This document shows, piece after piece, positions 21,057 through 33,507 of a stretch of 64,000 bases of DNA. The notes beneath the pieces are model-generated. The model was not told the DNA's origin and searched no databases. It saw only the letters and a list, made by a program, of their open reading frames with translations. The DNA is from Neckera pumila. Its lineage: Eukaryota > Streptophyta > Bryopsida > Hypnales > Neckeraceae. The DNA is taken from NCBI GenBank assembly GCA_963969595.1, contig OZ018412.1, positions 6,822,501 through 6,886,500 on the forward strand. Direction: 5' to 3'. The position numbers were made by a program, and so were the translations under genes. The stretch's first letter is position 1. The number at the start of each line of letters is the position of its first letter.

Positions 21057-24000
21057 TTAGACAGTGGCAGCTTCCTTCTTGGCAAACTGAACACCCTTCT
21101 CAATGCTGCCCTTCAGCTCCGATTTCAAAGCATCCACAGCCTTCTTCTCGTACTCGGTGATGCCGTCCAAATCTTCGCCAAGAATTTCCTCCACTCCTTT
21201 CTTCCCAAGCTTCACCGTCGTTGCAAAGAAAGGCAGGTCTGTCACCTGAAGGACCAAACCAACAAGCTCAAGGTGATGCCATGGTAGAGGATACTAAACC
21301 CTTAGGTAACTGATCCTGTCTCCTATTTGACGAACCCCTGTTACCAACAGCAATTCATCTCTTCCCTTACACTCAGTTGGTCATCAATTAGCAAGTTGGG
21401 TGTAAGCATGACTTGGCTAAATTCTCTAATTTCTGATCTTTTAATGCAAAACGGGGGTTGTCTCCTGTCCCGAAGTAGTTATCTAAACTCCCACTTTGAT
21501 TGATTGAATAAGTTATCATCATACATAGTGATAAAAAATTTATCTCAAGAGAAATTGGCTATTGTACACAAAGTGATCTCTCTGACGCTCTAAAGCTACC
21601 TACCAACGAAACAACTCCTTAGATATTGGTTTTCAATGCTTAAAGTGACTGAGGGAGACTTACACAAACAACAGAAAAACTCAAATGACCCATTCTCTAA
21701 CAACGATCACTAAACAAATGAGACAAAATTATTCCCAAGAAATCCTACATCACTACAACCCATAGAATCAGGAAATCAGAAGGGTGGTTACCTCAGACTG
21801 GATATAAGCACATTCGTAAACATCAGAATCGCCATCCAACGCTCGCAAGCAAGACTCGGCAAATCTGGCCGCAGCATATGCCTGTGAACATAAATTAGCC
21901 ATAGTGATCAGCAGGATGCAAGAATATGACCACTGCAACCCCGGACAAGATTTGATACAGTGAGCTCCTTCATATAAGGTGGAGGATACTAAACCCGTTA
22001 TTGACCTGATTCCGCCTCCTATCAACTGACTCCTGTAACCAACCGCAACTCATCCCTAATGAACTCGGTTGGCTATCAATAAGCAAGTTGACTGTGAGCA
22101 TGACTTGTTTAAATGTCTCTGGCACTCATCTTCGAATAGAAACCAAGTGTTTCTATTGTCTCTAGAACAGTGACCTACAACCTCCCACTTTGAATAACAA
22201 TCATCACAAATTGAGCGAGAAAAAATGATCTTGGGAAAGTTTGGCTCTTCCACACAAAGTGATTACTCCAGAGCTCTATTGTGCAATCTCTCAATGAAGC
22301 ACACTCCTAAATATCGATTCAAAAAAGAGGTTAAAAGTGATGGAAAGGGTACCCTCTGCAATCAGTTTTTTTTTCTGGCACCATGGTGCCAAACTCCAGT
22401 GACAGTGGATTAAATTTGGAGGGACCATCCTCCATTTACTGCATGGTGTACTGCTACAGTGCAAAGAAAAACGCTATCTGCAACAGATCACATGATCAAG
22501 CACAATCAGGCCACAACTCTTACCATGGAAAGAGTAGCGGACCCGGCACCAGCCTTGGCCTCCACGACCTCAGTACCGGCATTCTGAATCCGCACAGTGA
22601 GCTCCTCGATTTCCTCAGGGGTGAACTCCACGGTGGGCTTGGTCTTGGACAGCAACGGTAGAATGGTGACACCGGCGTGTCCACCGATCACTGGAACGTT
22701 CACGTCAATCAATCGCAAGTTCTTCTTCTGCGCAACAAACGTGTTGGCACGCACTACGTCCAACGTGGTCACACCGAACACCTTCTTCGCGTCGTAAACG
22801 CCTTTGGCCTTCAGAACCTCGGCAGCAATCGGGACGGTGGAATTCACGGGGTTGCTGATGATGTTGATCAAAGCCTGGTACGAGCACAACGCTAACGCTG
22901 ATTACACTCAAATCTCATTATTATGACCTCAGATTCGAATAAGACATTCAAGAATATCCTACACTATCATTGACTATAGCACAATTGACACACATTCGAA
23001 CTATGTCATACTGAAAATAGCTGGGACCCGAGGCGGTGAGAGCAGAGGGCTTCGAGTGGAAGAACTGATGAAGTTTCAGTGAGGACAAGGGTGAAATGCT
23101 CACACAAGGACGATCTAGGCAATCGCTAGGAACGACATATTCAAATCACAATTAACAGCATAATATTAATTCGTGATAACGTCACAGGGTGATTGTTCGA
23201 GACGGACGTGGCTTAAATGTAGCTTTTGAGATCGTATACGAGAAGCGTAGAGGACCCACTTTCTGGAGTACGAATTAAAAAACAAAAATGGTTTCTTTGA
23301 ACAACTTAAAAACAAAGTAAAGACACTGGCTTTGATTGCCCTAGAACAAAAACGTATGCGTCTTCAAGACTACGGTGTTAAGACGGAGTAGACTCACCCC
23401 GGGGGCATTATCAGCAACAGCTTCGACGAGGCCTCGCACGATCCCTGCGTTGATGTTGAACAGATCATCGCGCGTCATGCCGGGTTTGCGAGGCACTCCA
23501 GCGGGGATGATCACGAGGTCGACGTCCTTCAATGCGGCGGCCAGCTCGCCAGCGCCCGTGTAGGCAGAAACCTGGCAGGCGCAATCGAATCAACGCTTAG
23601 TCGGGAAGCCAATCAAGCAACAACAAAAAGATTGTGATAAAAATTCCGGGAGCACGCCGTTTACCTGAGCAGGGGTGTTGCAGTGGCCAAGATCGGCAGC
23701 GACACCCTTGACATTCGCGATATCGTACAGCCGAAGCTCCCCCACGAGAGGCGACATCTTGATCAAAAGCGACAGGGGTTGGCCGATCCCTCCTGAGGCG
23801 CCCAACACGGCCACCTTGAAAGTCGACAGCCCCGATTTGGGAGTCCCTGTCGCTGCGGTGCCCGCGGAGGAGTCTGCACGCACTTGCAGCCCCGGCATGG
23901 CCCGCATCGCGCCATCGCTCTCCAAAGAAACACAACCATTCCGCCTCGATAAGCTCAAGCCTCGCAACCCTGAGGCCGCGACAAAACCCAAGGAAACGCT

Positions 24001-24078
24001 CCTGCACGACGAGGCCGTGGCGACGCCATTAGCCGCTGCGGTGGCGTGGAAGGCAGTAGTAGCAGCCATGGACGCCAT
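21057..24078 (-). CDS. Chloroplast NAD-dependent malate dehydrogenase
   Basis: Interconverts malate and oxaloacetate with NAD in the plastid, supporting redox balance. Minus-strand exons: 24078-23665, 23571-23398, 22874-22524, 21881-21792, 21245-21057 (TAA), all phase 0, total 405 aa. Residues 1-85 are rich in Ala, Ser and Thr and poor in acidic residues, as in a transit peptide. The Rossmann loop is GASGGIG at 93-99. Substrate arginines are Arg166 and Arg172 in RKPGMTRDD and Arg238 in DVVR. NPVNS begins at Asn204. The catalytic pair is Asp235 and His262 (GGHAG). Residues such as [14 protein letters not shown] match the plastid NAD type closely, and the redox-regulatory extensions of NADP-MDH are absent. 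Two ATGs occur at 24078 and 24069; the first is taken. A longer upstream open frame is leader sequence. Confidence 0.95.
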
Positions 24079-24102
24079 GGCTTTCTGGGTGTTCTGTTGC
24101 TT

Positions 24103-24111
24103 AAACCCTAA
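24103..24111. promoter_or_regulatory. Telo-box just upstream of the malate dehydrogenase ATG
   Basis: AAACCCTAA, 25 bp upstream of the start codon in the 5' leader. A second copy lies at 24585-24593 near a TGGGCT site-II-like motif. Such pairs are common in promoters of plant housekeeping genes. Confidence 0.5.
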
Positions 24112-26189
24112 CCAATCACACACAGGAAAAAGAGCTCCGACTCGCTGCTTGCAACTGCCGAGCGCGAAGTAACGTAACAACGGCCGAGTCTTTTCTAAAC
24201 CCCGGAGAGCTTCCAACTGACGACGCAAGCGTGGCGATGGTGGGTAGGCTGGAGACGAATCTTTCGTGATAAGACCGAGAGGAGAGGGGGATGCAGTCTC
24301 CACCACCAATGCAATGGCCAGGCAAGCCGGCAAAATACTCCGGAGTATAAAAACAAAAACAAAACATGACGAACTACCCAACGATGACGGGCATTCAATT
24401 ACTGTAACCCAGTCAGACTCTAAAGAGAGATCGGAGAGGCTCCTGAATCCCCTCGGCCGTCGATCTCCTGCTACCAACGTGCCAGGATTGAAGCAGCACG
24501 CCAGGAGGACCTTTTCAATGTTCCTTTTTCGTTACGGATCTGCAAAGCCCGTACTTTTTTCACAGCAAATGCGCGCTGCCCCTAAAACCCTAAGATTCGT
24601 TGGGCTCTAGGGTGTATTCTCGTGAAAAGCCCGACGTGGAACGACGGATCCGGGCCGAGCTTCTCGTGACCATTGCTCCGTCCATGGCGGAGATTTGCGT
24701 GTGAGTTGCAACCTGTAAGGTGGGTACACCCAAAAGCGCCATAAATTGGGCCATGAGTAATTTGAAGGCTAAGTAGACAATAGTGAGTACCGGATTATAA
24801 AGGGATGTATAGAAAAGGAAGAAATGCAGTAAAATATTTCAGATTTTGACAAATATGAGAGCATAGTAGGGGTACAAAGTTTTGGAAGTAGAGTATTCAA
24901 AAGCACTCATAGGCTGCACTAAAAATCAGCAGTCACATGCACAAAGTTCCCCTCCCAAGGTGTCAGAATGAAAAGAAATGGAGTTGCAATCGTATTTAAA
25001 ACAATGAAAATAAAATAAAATTAGTAACCAATAAGCAATAAAAAAACCTGTCAGTAATCAATGAGAATTGTCCATGTATTTTGAAGAAGAGAAAATAATG
25101 ATTACCTTGTCAGAGAAACAAATTAACATGTGATGAGAGCTTAAAAGCATGTCATCAATACCAAAATGGCCAATGGTTCTTTGATGAACCACCATATTCA
25201 TTCACTGACAATTTTCAGTAGATAACTACACCATTTAAGGGCTTAATCTAGGGTGTGCTTTAAGGCACTGCGCCATAATGGGGATATCCACCTTAACTCA
25301 GCTTGTTGCAAAGAGTCTGTCTTTGGGATGCAATGATGTCATTACCGAGTTTCAGGACATGGATAAATGCTTGTCGGAAGCGTGCTGTTCATGGCTTTCC
25401 AACGAGCTATGGTTTGTATGGTTTGACCAAGAAATGAGCCGAAGAATTCTCAAAACAAATTGTTTGGGAGAGGTTAGTGAATCCCAAATCACCCAAGTGC
25501 AACTGGTTAATTAGGGGTATTTGTTTTTGGAGACCCCAATAGGTCTGTAGGGCTGAGCACATGGATTGCTTTGCCCAAAATTGTACTCCGTATTATTGAA
25601 AGTTAGGAGGTGTATTACAATTCATGTGGAATGCATGTTTAATAACTTTTCAAGAGCATGCCGCTTAGAACATTTGATTCCCAATTGAGCACAGATCTCA
25701 TTTTGAAACTTTGCAAATTATGTCATCTCCGGTTAGCAAGGTCTTTTTATACTTGCTGATCCAATGAAAAGTAGCAATAGATATTTATGCAATTCTTATT
25801 AATGGCCTCTCAAAAAATTGTTTAAAAAAAAGGAAATACATATAGAATGCTTATCAATTTATTATACTATTGCAATGGATGTAAACATTTTCACATATTT
25901 ATTCCTCACCATTATAACAAGAGATTTGATTTATATTTAGGTACTAAACCATTTGATATAGGTTGTTGCTTAAGGGCCCACAGACCAGCGATGGTAGAGT
26001 GACACCAAACTGCATATCTATGTTAGGAAGTAGGCTCTATAATATTTAGATTTTAATAATGAAAATAATGAAAAATGAATATTACTTACTTATATAGACG
26101 TAATGAGGGTGCGATGGGTCATGGAGTTGAATAATTGGGTGTTAGTGAATGGAAGGTGTATTTTAGGGATGATATATTAAGGGATATCA
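24112..26189. other. Upstream region of malate dehydrogenase, then spacer
   Basis: 24112-24720 is GC-richer and probably promoter/leader. From 24720 the sequence is AT-rich. A 78-codon frame at 25278-25514 is not recognised and has no splice context. No other gene is seen. Confidence 0.5.
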
Positions 26190-27240
26190 TAGAAAGTAGA
26201 ATTCAATTATTTGCTTGGTATCTTTTGTAGAATAGAACATGTATAGAATATTTGATTGCTATTTGGTTGATTGTTGATTGTAATGTGTATTGTATGGCTG
26301 TTTGGAAATCTGAAAAGTATTTTGTAGTATTTGAAGTGACTCCACATGCTCCTACAACAATAACAATTAGTGAATTTGTTTGCCATCTATGGGAATGTGT
26401 GGATTGAATGAGGGAGTTATATTTGTCAATTTTGGAAATTGTAGCATTTTAAAGGAATTTGTCATTACAAAATGTTAACTCACTAAATTGTAAAGTATGA
26501 ATTGAAAATGGAGAGGGCTGGGGTGCATGTTGAAAAGGTATTGTTGAGATATATAGTATATTAGTATTGAGTTTGGCATCACATTGACATTCTATTGGTG
26601 GTGGATAAATGCATGGGTAGATCAAAGGAGGAACAATTTCTTGTAGAGGTCTGCCTTGGTATGTTGCAATAGTCATGAGGGTGAAACATCTTGATTGAAA
26701 ATGGTAGAAGAACAATTTGCATATTTATTGGATTGGTTTCTTATGGCATTGAATTACAAATGCTTTGATATGTGGTTATGTGGAAGTACATGTAATTGTA
26801 TGGAGAATTTTGTTACAATGGCAGTATTCCACGTGCCATTTTGACCATCTAAGATGGGTATAGATTTTAGAATGGCTGTTTTGAACTATAAAAGTGTCAA
26901 AGTTCCAGAATGGTGCTATTCTAATGAAATTTGCCATTTGTATGTTTGTATGTTGTAGAGGACATAATGAGCATGCTATTGTGGGAAATTTGTTGGACCA
27001 AAAAAGACGTTTTCTAGCATATCCCATATATTGTCCATATTTGAACCTTGAATTTGAACTTGAAGAGGTGTATGATTTGTACACTAAAGACAAGTGGGTT
27101 AAACCATAAGGTATTGGAGAGGTTGTTGTTGATGGAGTGATGGTGAGTTGATTTATTGATGCTTGAAAAGTTTTGTTCAAGATTATTTTGAAGATTTCTA
27201 TGGTTGTAGCCAAATTTGAAATATTGTAGCTAGCTTTTTC
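26190..27240 (-). pseudogene. LINE relic 3 with zf-RVT-like C-terminus
   Basis: Minus-strand frames at 27213-26776, 26715-26449 and below about 26460 together resemble the C-terminal half of a plant LINE ORF2. A GYARKRLFW..FPTIACSLCP segment with cysteine pairs resembles the reverse-transcriptase zinc-binding region. The lower part contains KYNSLIQS..HRWQTNSLIVIVV and IKYSIHVL strings shared with the relics at 9.4 and 18.4 kb. The catalytic RT domain and the endonuclease are missing, and frames are interrupted. Confidence 0.45.
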
Positions 27241-28583
27241 CTCTGTTCATTGTTTAGATGTGGGTGGTGTTTCTATTGCGGGTTCAAAGGAAAAATTTGT
27301 ATTCTTCCAAAGTAGTGATGTGATGTGATGTGAAGTTTGAAAATGGAAGTAAGGGGGGACAATCGGGTGCTATTTGCTGCTAGTGGTGGTAGTGGTGTGA
27401 TAGTCTAGTGGTGGCTTTTATTAATGTTTCTATTGGTTTGGGTAGGCAACTTACATATTGTAGACGTGACGTGAGGGATAAGCCATTAGTTAAAGTAAGA
27501 GTTGTAGATGTGTTATGTAAGTTGAATGGGCACTATTAGAGAATTTGTTGTCCAACAACAACAATGATACTATAATGTAACCAAAAGTGGCATACACAAC
27601 CTTTTTATTAGTACAAGCTTGGCCACTCCCATCTAAAATCTACAACCTTCGGATAAGGTAGGAAAAATTCAACACATACATCCAATCTAGTGATTAAGTT
27701 TTTCTTAGAAAACGTGAATCGTCAATGTTGAAGTGGAAAAATTTGGACCCCCATCCTCTCCCATCGATCTTGATATGGATATTTATAGATACGATTACAA
27801 TAGAGATACAATTTTAACAACTATACAAAATATGGATATGAAAATAAGGAAATACAGATACAAAAATACAAATATGAAATACATATATACATTGTATGTT
27901 TATGTATACGTTCCACATATCCCATACTGAATGCAATCCCATTTGCAATCTAAAAAATACAAATATGAGGAGTGGGAGGTGGAGGAGGGTGCTGTTCATT
28001 TAATTTTAATTTTAATTTAATTTCAAGCTCAGTTTTGGGCTCATTGTCATTGTGTGACAGTGGGTAGTGGGCTCAAAAGAGGCAAGAATTGCTTTACCAC
28101 AACCTTACCACAAATATATATTAAAAAGTCATGTCATTTTGGACGCCTCAATCTAGAGAGTGGATAACATGAATGTGTTAATTTATGTTACATCAACTTT
28201 CTTTTTCTTGTGCTCATGCTAGGTCATATCTTAAATTTGACATTGAGAATGATGTGGCAATGTATGGTTTTTCTTGTAGGAAATTTTGCAATGTTTAGTA
28301 ATGTAAGATTTCCAAATATACAACAATGATAATTTCAAAAATCACAATTCACAATATTATCTTGAAATATGCATTTTGTAGGGTTTTGACAATGTAAACC
28401 ATTATATACTAGCATTTTGATAATCAGGACGGTGTATGTACATGAGAAGAATTTTGAATCTGAGAAATATTTCAAATCAATGAAGAATGTACATTTTATG
28501 AAGAAATCAAATTTATAATATAATTATTCCAAAATATAATTTATAAGCTAACATATAAAATTGAATACTTTATATGAATTCTC
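27241..28583. other. AT-rich spacer
   Basis: No gene. A stretch around 27775-27900 is an irregular ATACAA/GATATG-type simple-sequence region whose open frame (27733-27930) is compositional. A phased TAATTTTAATTTTAAT run lies near 28000. Confidence 0.5.
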
Positions 28584-28807
28584 TGTAAACTTATGAATCT
28601 ACAAAGCTTTTAAGTCTACGAAGCTCTTGTATATCTTCACTTCGACTTGCATACATGCACAATGACCATTACTGAAGTGTATGAGTAAAGCATTGTAAAC
28701 TTATGAATCTATGAAGCTTTTAAGTCTATGAAGCTCTTGTACATCTTCACTTTGACTTGCATACATGCACAATGACCATAATTACTTAAGTGTATGAGTA
28801 AATCATT
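28584..28807. repeat. 110-bp tandem duplication
   Basis: Two adjacent copies start TGTAAACTTATGAATCTA at 28584 and 28694. Both contain AAGCTTTTAAGTCTA.GAAG and CATACATGCACAATGACCAT and differ at only a few bases plus a small indel near the end. Confidence 0.85.
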
Positions 28808-28982
28808 CTTGGCCAATCATTCAGGATTCTTGAAACATCTAGTCTATTGAATTACATCAGTGCGTGTACTGATGCAACCCCACACTAAGTTAGAAGCACA
28901 GAGAATAACGCAAGAGAGAGAGGCTGAAGCAATCTGTGGGGCTCTTCCTATAACTTATTGTTATTTTGGCTTTTCTTCAACA

Positions 28983-29642
28983 CAGGGAAGGTAGGAGGCT
29001 TTACCTGATGCACCATCAGGCAAAGTGCATTATCTTTCCTACATTCTACTATTCATGAAAGGGAAAAATATGAATTCATTAGTTGACCATGTGGTAAAGT
29101 GTGAGTTCAACAAACACTTAACACATGAAGAAGGAATTTTTTTATCTTTCCCACATGATATAACACTTCCCCCAAAAATGTGATTTTACCATGTGGTTCT
29201 TTGTTGTAGACATTATCCCATAAGCATTGTCGTTGGTGAGACTCTCATGAACTATAAAAGGATAATCTTTCAACAGTTTCTCCATGGTTTGTACTTTGTA
29301 TCTTCAAGAAGTACATATTGTATTGTATGATGTATTATACAATGTACATAATAAATTATACTTTATAATTAAATATGGAGTATAAGATAAAAATATACAA
29401 TAATAGAAATATAAATTAATGGTAAAAAAAATAGACCAAAATTTTCTCTCTTTTTTATGATGTATTTAGTCCCTTCCATACTCCATTACCACAAGGTAAT
29501 CTATTACCAAATTCCCATGTAGTAATTGAATACCATGAGGTAATGGTCAAATTTTTACCTCCACAGATTATGCTATTATTCAAATAAAGTTCAGGTAAAC
29601 ACTTCATTGATTCGCATGAGAGATTCAACTCTACCTTCCCTG
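28983..29642. mobile_element. hAT-like element inserted in repeat R3
   Basis: Ends CAGGGAAGGTAG and CTACCTTCCCTG form a perfect 12-bp terminal inverted repeat. The R3 copy at 42.3 kb lacks the intervening 660 bp, so it is an insertion. CAGGG termini suit hAT elements, but I see no 8-bp target duplication, so the superfamily is uncertain. Confidence 0.5.
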
Positions 29643-29866
29643 GGGAACGTTTGCGTTTAATTCATAAACAGGTATTCTCCAATTATCTTTGAGATCAACA
29701 TTAGTGTCATCAACAGGTTTATATATAAGACTGGCTTCAAAACTCTAAAGTTGGGCCCCTAATCAAGCGCTGCTAACGGTAATACTTAGCACACTATTCA
29801 TGATCAGTTTCATGACTCACAGGGTAGAGAGAGTACAGTAAGGTAAACCAGCCTAAAGCCGCCAGC

Positions 29867-30443
29867 TTCCTATTTCCGCCATCCTAGTTTTGGCCTCATT
29901 TTCGTCACTACACCCATCCAACTCCACTCACTTTCCTGACAAAATCAGAGCATTGATATCACCAAGACTAATGTGTCAATTTTTCATTGGTCCATACTTA
30001 CGTGCTAATAGATACATGGAAGGGTGGTTATGGGTTGTTGGTTTGATGTTTATGACTCCAGTCTACAAGTGGTTTTGTAATTTCGGGGTTGACACTTCAA
30101 AAATTTGCAGAAATTACAATTTTGATCAAAAAATTATAATTCCACTTGGGTTTGATTCACGAAATAAGCGCACACCTCTGAAAAATACATGCCCTTCTTG
30201 GAATTGGCCCCAATATACTCAGATTGCAAATCAGGGTGGTAATAGGCTTGTCTACCTTAGATAAGGTACCCAACCCCTTTCCGATCACCCTCCCATTTCC
30301 GATCAATAACTTGATCCAAATGTAACCATAGCTTTACAGACCATTTGATTCTTATTTGATTCTTCCGTAATGAATAACACATTGACACCTAATAAAGTTG
30401 CCATTGATCAAGAATGGTTTTGCCTATTGATCGGAAATAGGAA
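29867..30443. mobile_element. Inverted-repeat-ended segment of unknown type
   Basis: TTCCTATTTCCG at 29867-29878 faces its exact reverse complement at 30432-30443. The interior has no recognised coding content; a 124-codon frame at 29890-30264 has no family. This segment and the adjacent MITE are absent from the R3 copy at 42.7 kb. Confidence 0.4.
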
Positions 30444-30599
30444 ACCCTGACTTTTCCACTTCTTTAATTTTTTCTAATTCTACACTTGATGAAAAACTAC
30501 CCCAAAATGGCAATCTTTCTTATTCCTATTTCCTCACTAGAGAAAATTTTCTCCTCCACCATTGCTCAATCATATATGCTGAAATGCTTAAGTGATTGG

Positions 30600-30893
30600 C
30601 ATTACATGAGATTCGGGGGTCTTAGAAGGTTGTGAGTTCCCCTGCTGTCTACTGCATTCCCGTAGTCTGGGAACGCAGCAGCAGCAGCTGGCTGACGTGG
30701 TCGAGCGACTGCCACGTCACTTTAAAAAAAAAAAAAAAAATTTTGCTTCAAATGATGTTTTGGTAAAAAAATTTTTTTTTTTTTTTTTTTGAAATTTTTT
30801 TTTTGACACACCCATACCGGCGTTCACTAGATCTGGGCAGATCAGGGAACATGCCTGAAACAGCCCTCCGCGACCCCCAAATATCATCTAATG
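30600..30893 (+). mobile_element. CATTAG-family MITE, copy C
   Basis: Starts CATTACATGAGATTCGGGGG and ends CCCCCAAATATCATCTAATG. It contains the TTCCCGTAGTCTGGGAA hairpin and a TGACGTGG..CCACGTCA inverted pair, then poly-A/poly-T. 294 bp, no coding capacity. Confidence 0.8.
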
Positions 30894-31287
30894 AAATGGG
30901 AGATCTACCTTATTGTGTTTCCTTTACGGGGAATATCAGAAGTTCCCGGAAGGTTTTACACCTGAAACGGGGGAATCAAGGAATTGCAGTAAATTGAGAT
31001 AAACTGGCAGCACAATTGCACAAATCTTTTCTGTGGGCAACACTTTGACACAGAAGAAATCCAAAATGAAAATCGGATGTTCAAATGTTCTTTTGTGTCT
31101 ATGGAAATGGGACATTCAAATGGTCTTTTGAATCCAAATTCCATTCTTAGTTAATCTTCTTGTAACCTATTCTGTGATCACTGGTCATTGACTGGGATTC
31201 TTCAAGAGTTTCATCGATGGACATTTTGGAATTCGCCTGTGTGATCAATCCACCAATTCTAACATGGATTGTAAACCGGTTCCAGTT

Positions 31288-31375
31288 CATTAGATGATAT
31301 TTGGGGGTCTTGGAGGGCCGTTTCAGGCATGTTCCCTGATCTGCCCAAATTCAGTGAACGTTGATATGGGTGTAT

Positions 31376-31406
<31 letters not shown>

Positions 31407-31566
31407 TTAAAAAAATATCATTTTAAGTAATTTTTTTTTCAAAAAATGACGTGGCAATCGCTTAACCACGTCAGCCAGCTGTTGTTGCTACGTTCCCGCA
31501 GTCCGGGAATACAGCAGATAGCAGGGGAACTCGGAGCCCTCCAAGACCCTCAAATCTCATCTAATG
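31288..31566 (-). mobile_element. CATTAG-family MITE, copy D, inverted relative to copy C
   Basis: Starts CATTAGATGATATTTGGGGG and ends CAAATCTCATCTAATG, with the family hairpin and GACGTGG/CCACGTC pair in reversed order. 279 bp. Copies C and D enclose 394 bp of repeat R3. Confidence 0.85.
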
Positions 31567-33435
31567 CAAATGGGATCCACTTGTGCAACATGTTTGCAGT
31601 TGCATCTGGCTTATGAAGCAGCCCTTCTTTAGGTGGCAAAAAAAATTTGGTGGACAATTTGTTTTAAGAAGTATGAAATTGGATTATAATCTTACATTCC
31701 TTTTGCCAAGCAATAACGTTCATCCATTTTGAGTATTTATTTACTACTCTACTTAACCATCTCTCCAGTTAAGCCTTAAAGGACAAACCTACTCGAGGGG
31801 CATAGTTTTAGGGTCAAACTTGAATTTTACATAGTTCTTGATTTTCAATGTCTTGAAACCTTACTAAGAAAATGTCATTCAAACAATCTACTTTTTATTC
31901 TTTTTAATTTTTTTCAAATTTATTAAAATTGTAATTTTTGTGACACTTTGGAGGTAGCATCTTGAAAGCTCAAATTATACCACTTTGAACTTGTCCAATA
32001 CATTTTTTAAATGTGAGCTCAAAGAATAGGTACACCAATCACAACATGACGTTCATTAAGCTTACTACCATCTCCAATTTCTCAAAAAAATCATACAATT
32101 ATTATTTTAAGCATTTTCGTAATTATTATATTTTTTGCAAAGAAAACGTTTAAAATAATCATTTAAATATCATCTTTGTTTTTAAATCATAAAAAAATGA
32201 AGATAAAATTTGGATACATATTTCTACCTGAGAAAATATTAAACTTTTGAAAGGTGTGTTTTTGATATAGAAATCTAATGAAGTTCAACCAAACGGGAAC
32301 ATAGAATGTCCTTTAACCCTAAAGAACCAACATATTTAAAGGCCCAAAATTGCTTCAAAATACTCGCCTGTAAAGCAAGGTCGAAATCAGTCTTCATTAA
32401 TGTTTATATTTTAACAAATCCAAATCCTTTGGTCAACTTCTTCAAGTACATTGTCCAAAAATTTTAGAACAAATATCTCCACCGATTGCAAGTTCAATGT
32501 GCCTAAACTTCAGAATTTAGGCTTTTCTAGCCCTTCTAAAAGATGAAGTTTTGTATTTCAACATTTTAGGAAAAAAGACATATGTCCTATAACTTGTGCA
32601 TTTTAGTCATATATTGGAAAATGGGTTGAAAATATATGGAAAATGGGTTAAAAATATATGTAAAATACTTTCATCAAAAATACTTTTATATACATCTTTA
32701 AAAAAATTGTAAAATGGAAGGTAGTATGAAATGAAAGAAAAAACTAATTTGCTAGTAACTTTTTACAAGAAATTGAAAATTCTTAATCCCAATGGTGAGA
32801 ATGTTCTAGTAAAAAATTAGTACCATTTACAATTATTTTTATTTTGAGAATTTTAAAAATCGAGAGCAAAAGATGACTTTATATGTTTTTTCAACCTTCA
32901 TTACCCGCAAAATAAATTCCTCATAACTTATACTTCATTATTCAAAATTAAATGGTTCAAATGTTTGTGAGTAGATTTCAATACAACAATTCTAAAAGAA
33001 TAATTACTCCATAATATTTTTTTAGAATATATTTTTAATTGCCCAATTTGACATTGAAATAAAAAAATCCTTCTAACTTTTGCAATATTTATCGGAATGA
33101 CATGAAACAATTGAAAGCTTCACACATAACTATAATGAGGAGCATAAATTCTTAAAAATTCATGCAAAATTCCAAATTATGAAGTCATAAAAGGCTGCCT
33201 AAAATCTCAAAAAGCCCAAAGTGGGCTCTTTGGTCCTTTAGGGGTTATTTAAGGGTTCAATTACAAAACAAGTACTTTGTCTAGCATTGGTCAACACTCT
33301 AACTAGCTCAATTATGAAATTTGTAACTGATTCATGGATGCAAGTAGTGCATTCATTGCAGCAAATGGTTGTCTTCTTCTTTGCACATTTTTCCAATTGA
33401 AAATAGTCCCTAGAAATTGCAAGAATGTGATTCAA
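31567..33435. repeat. Repeat R4, copy 1, with a nested TTAA element
   Basis: Segment 31567-31860 aligns with 48640-48920 (shared TGAGTATTTATT, CTTAACCATCT and ACATA.TTCTTGATTTT strings). 33340-33435 aligns with 49290-49790 (TTGCACATTTTTCCAATTGA). Between them sits a TTAA-family element at 32313-33249, with ends TTAACCCTAAAGAACCAA and TTTGGTCCTTTAGGGGTTAT. No gene. Confidence 0.6.
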
Positions 33436-33507
33436 CCATCCATCCATCCATCCATCCATCCATCCATCCATCCATCCATCCATCCATCCATCCATCCATC
33501 CATCCAT
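33436..33507. repeat. (CCAT)18 microsatellite
   Basis: Eighteen uninterrupted CCAT units. Open frames of repeated Met-Asp-Gly-Trp or Ile-His-Pro-Ser across it are artefacts. Confidence 0.97.

Larger units (their letters stand above)
28796..31287. repeat. Composite repeat R3, copy 1, with insertions
   Basis: Three segments (28796-28982, 29643-29829, 30894-31287) align in order with 42340-43080. Landmarks are GAATTACATCAGT.CGTGTAC, GTGTCATCAACAGG, TTCATGACTCACAGG, GGGGGAATCAAGGAAT and TGTGATCACTGGTC. In copy 1 they are separated by inserted elements at 28983-29642 and 29830-30893. No coding capacity is visible; it may derive from a retroelement terminal region. Confidence 0.7.

Noticed and set aside
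23675..24172. 165-codon plus-strand frame
   Set aside because: Antisense shadow of GC-rich malate dehydrogenase exon 1.
24079..24477. N-terminal extension of malate dehydrogenase
   Set aside because: The upstream open frame lacks transit-peptide character and contains a telo-box; the ATG at 24078 fits the family.
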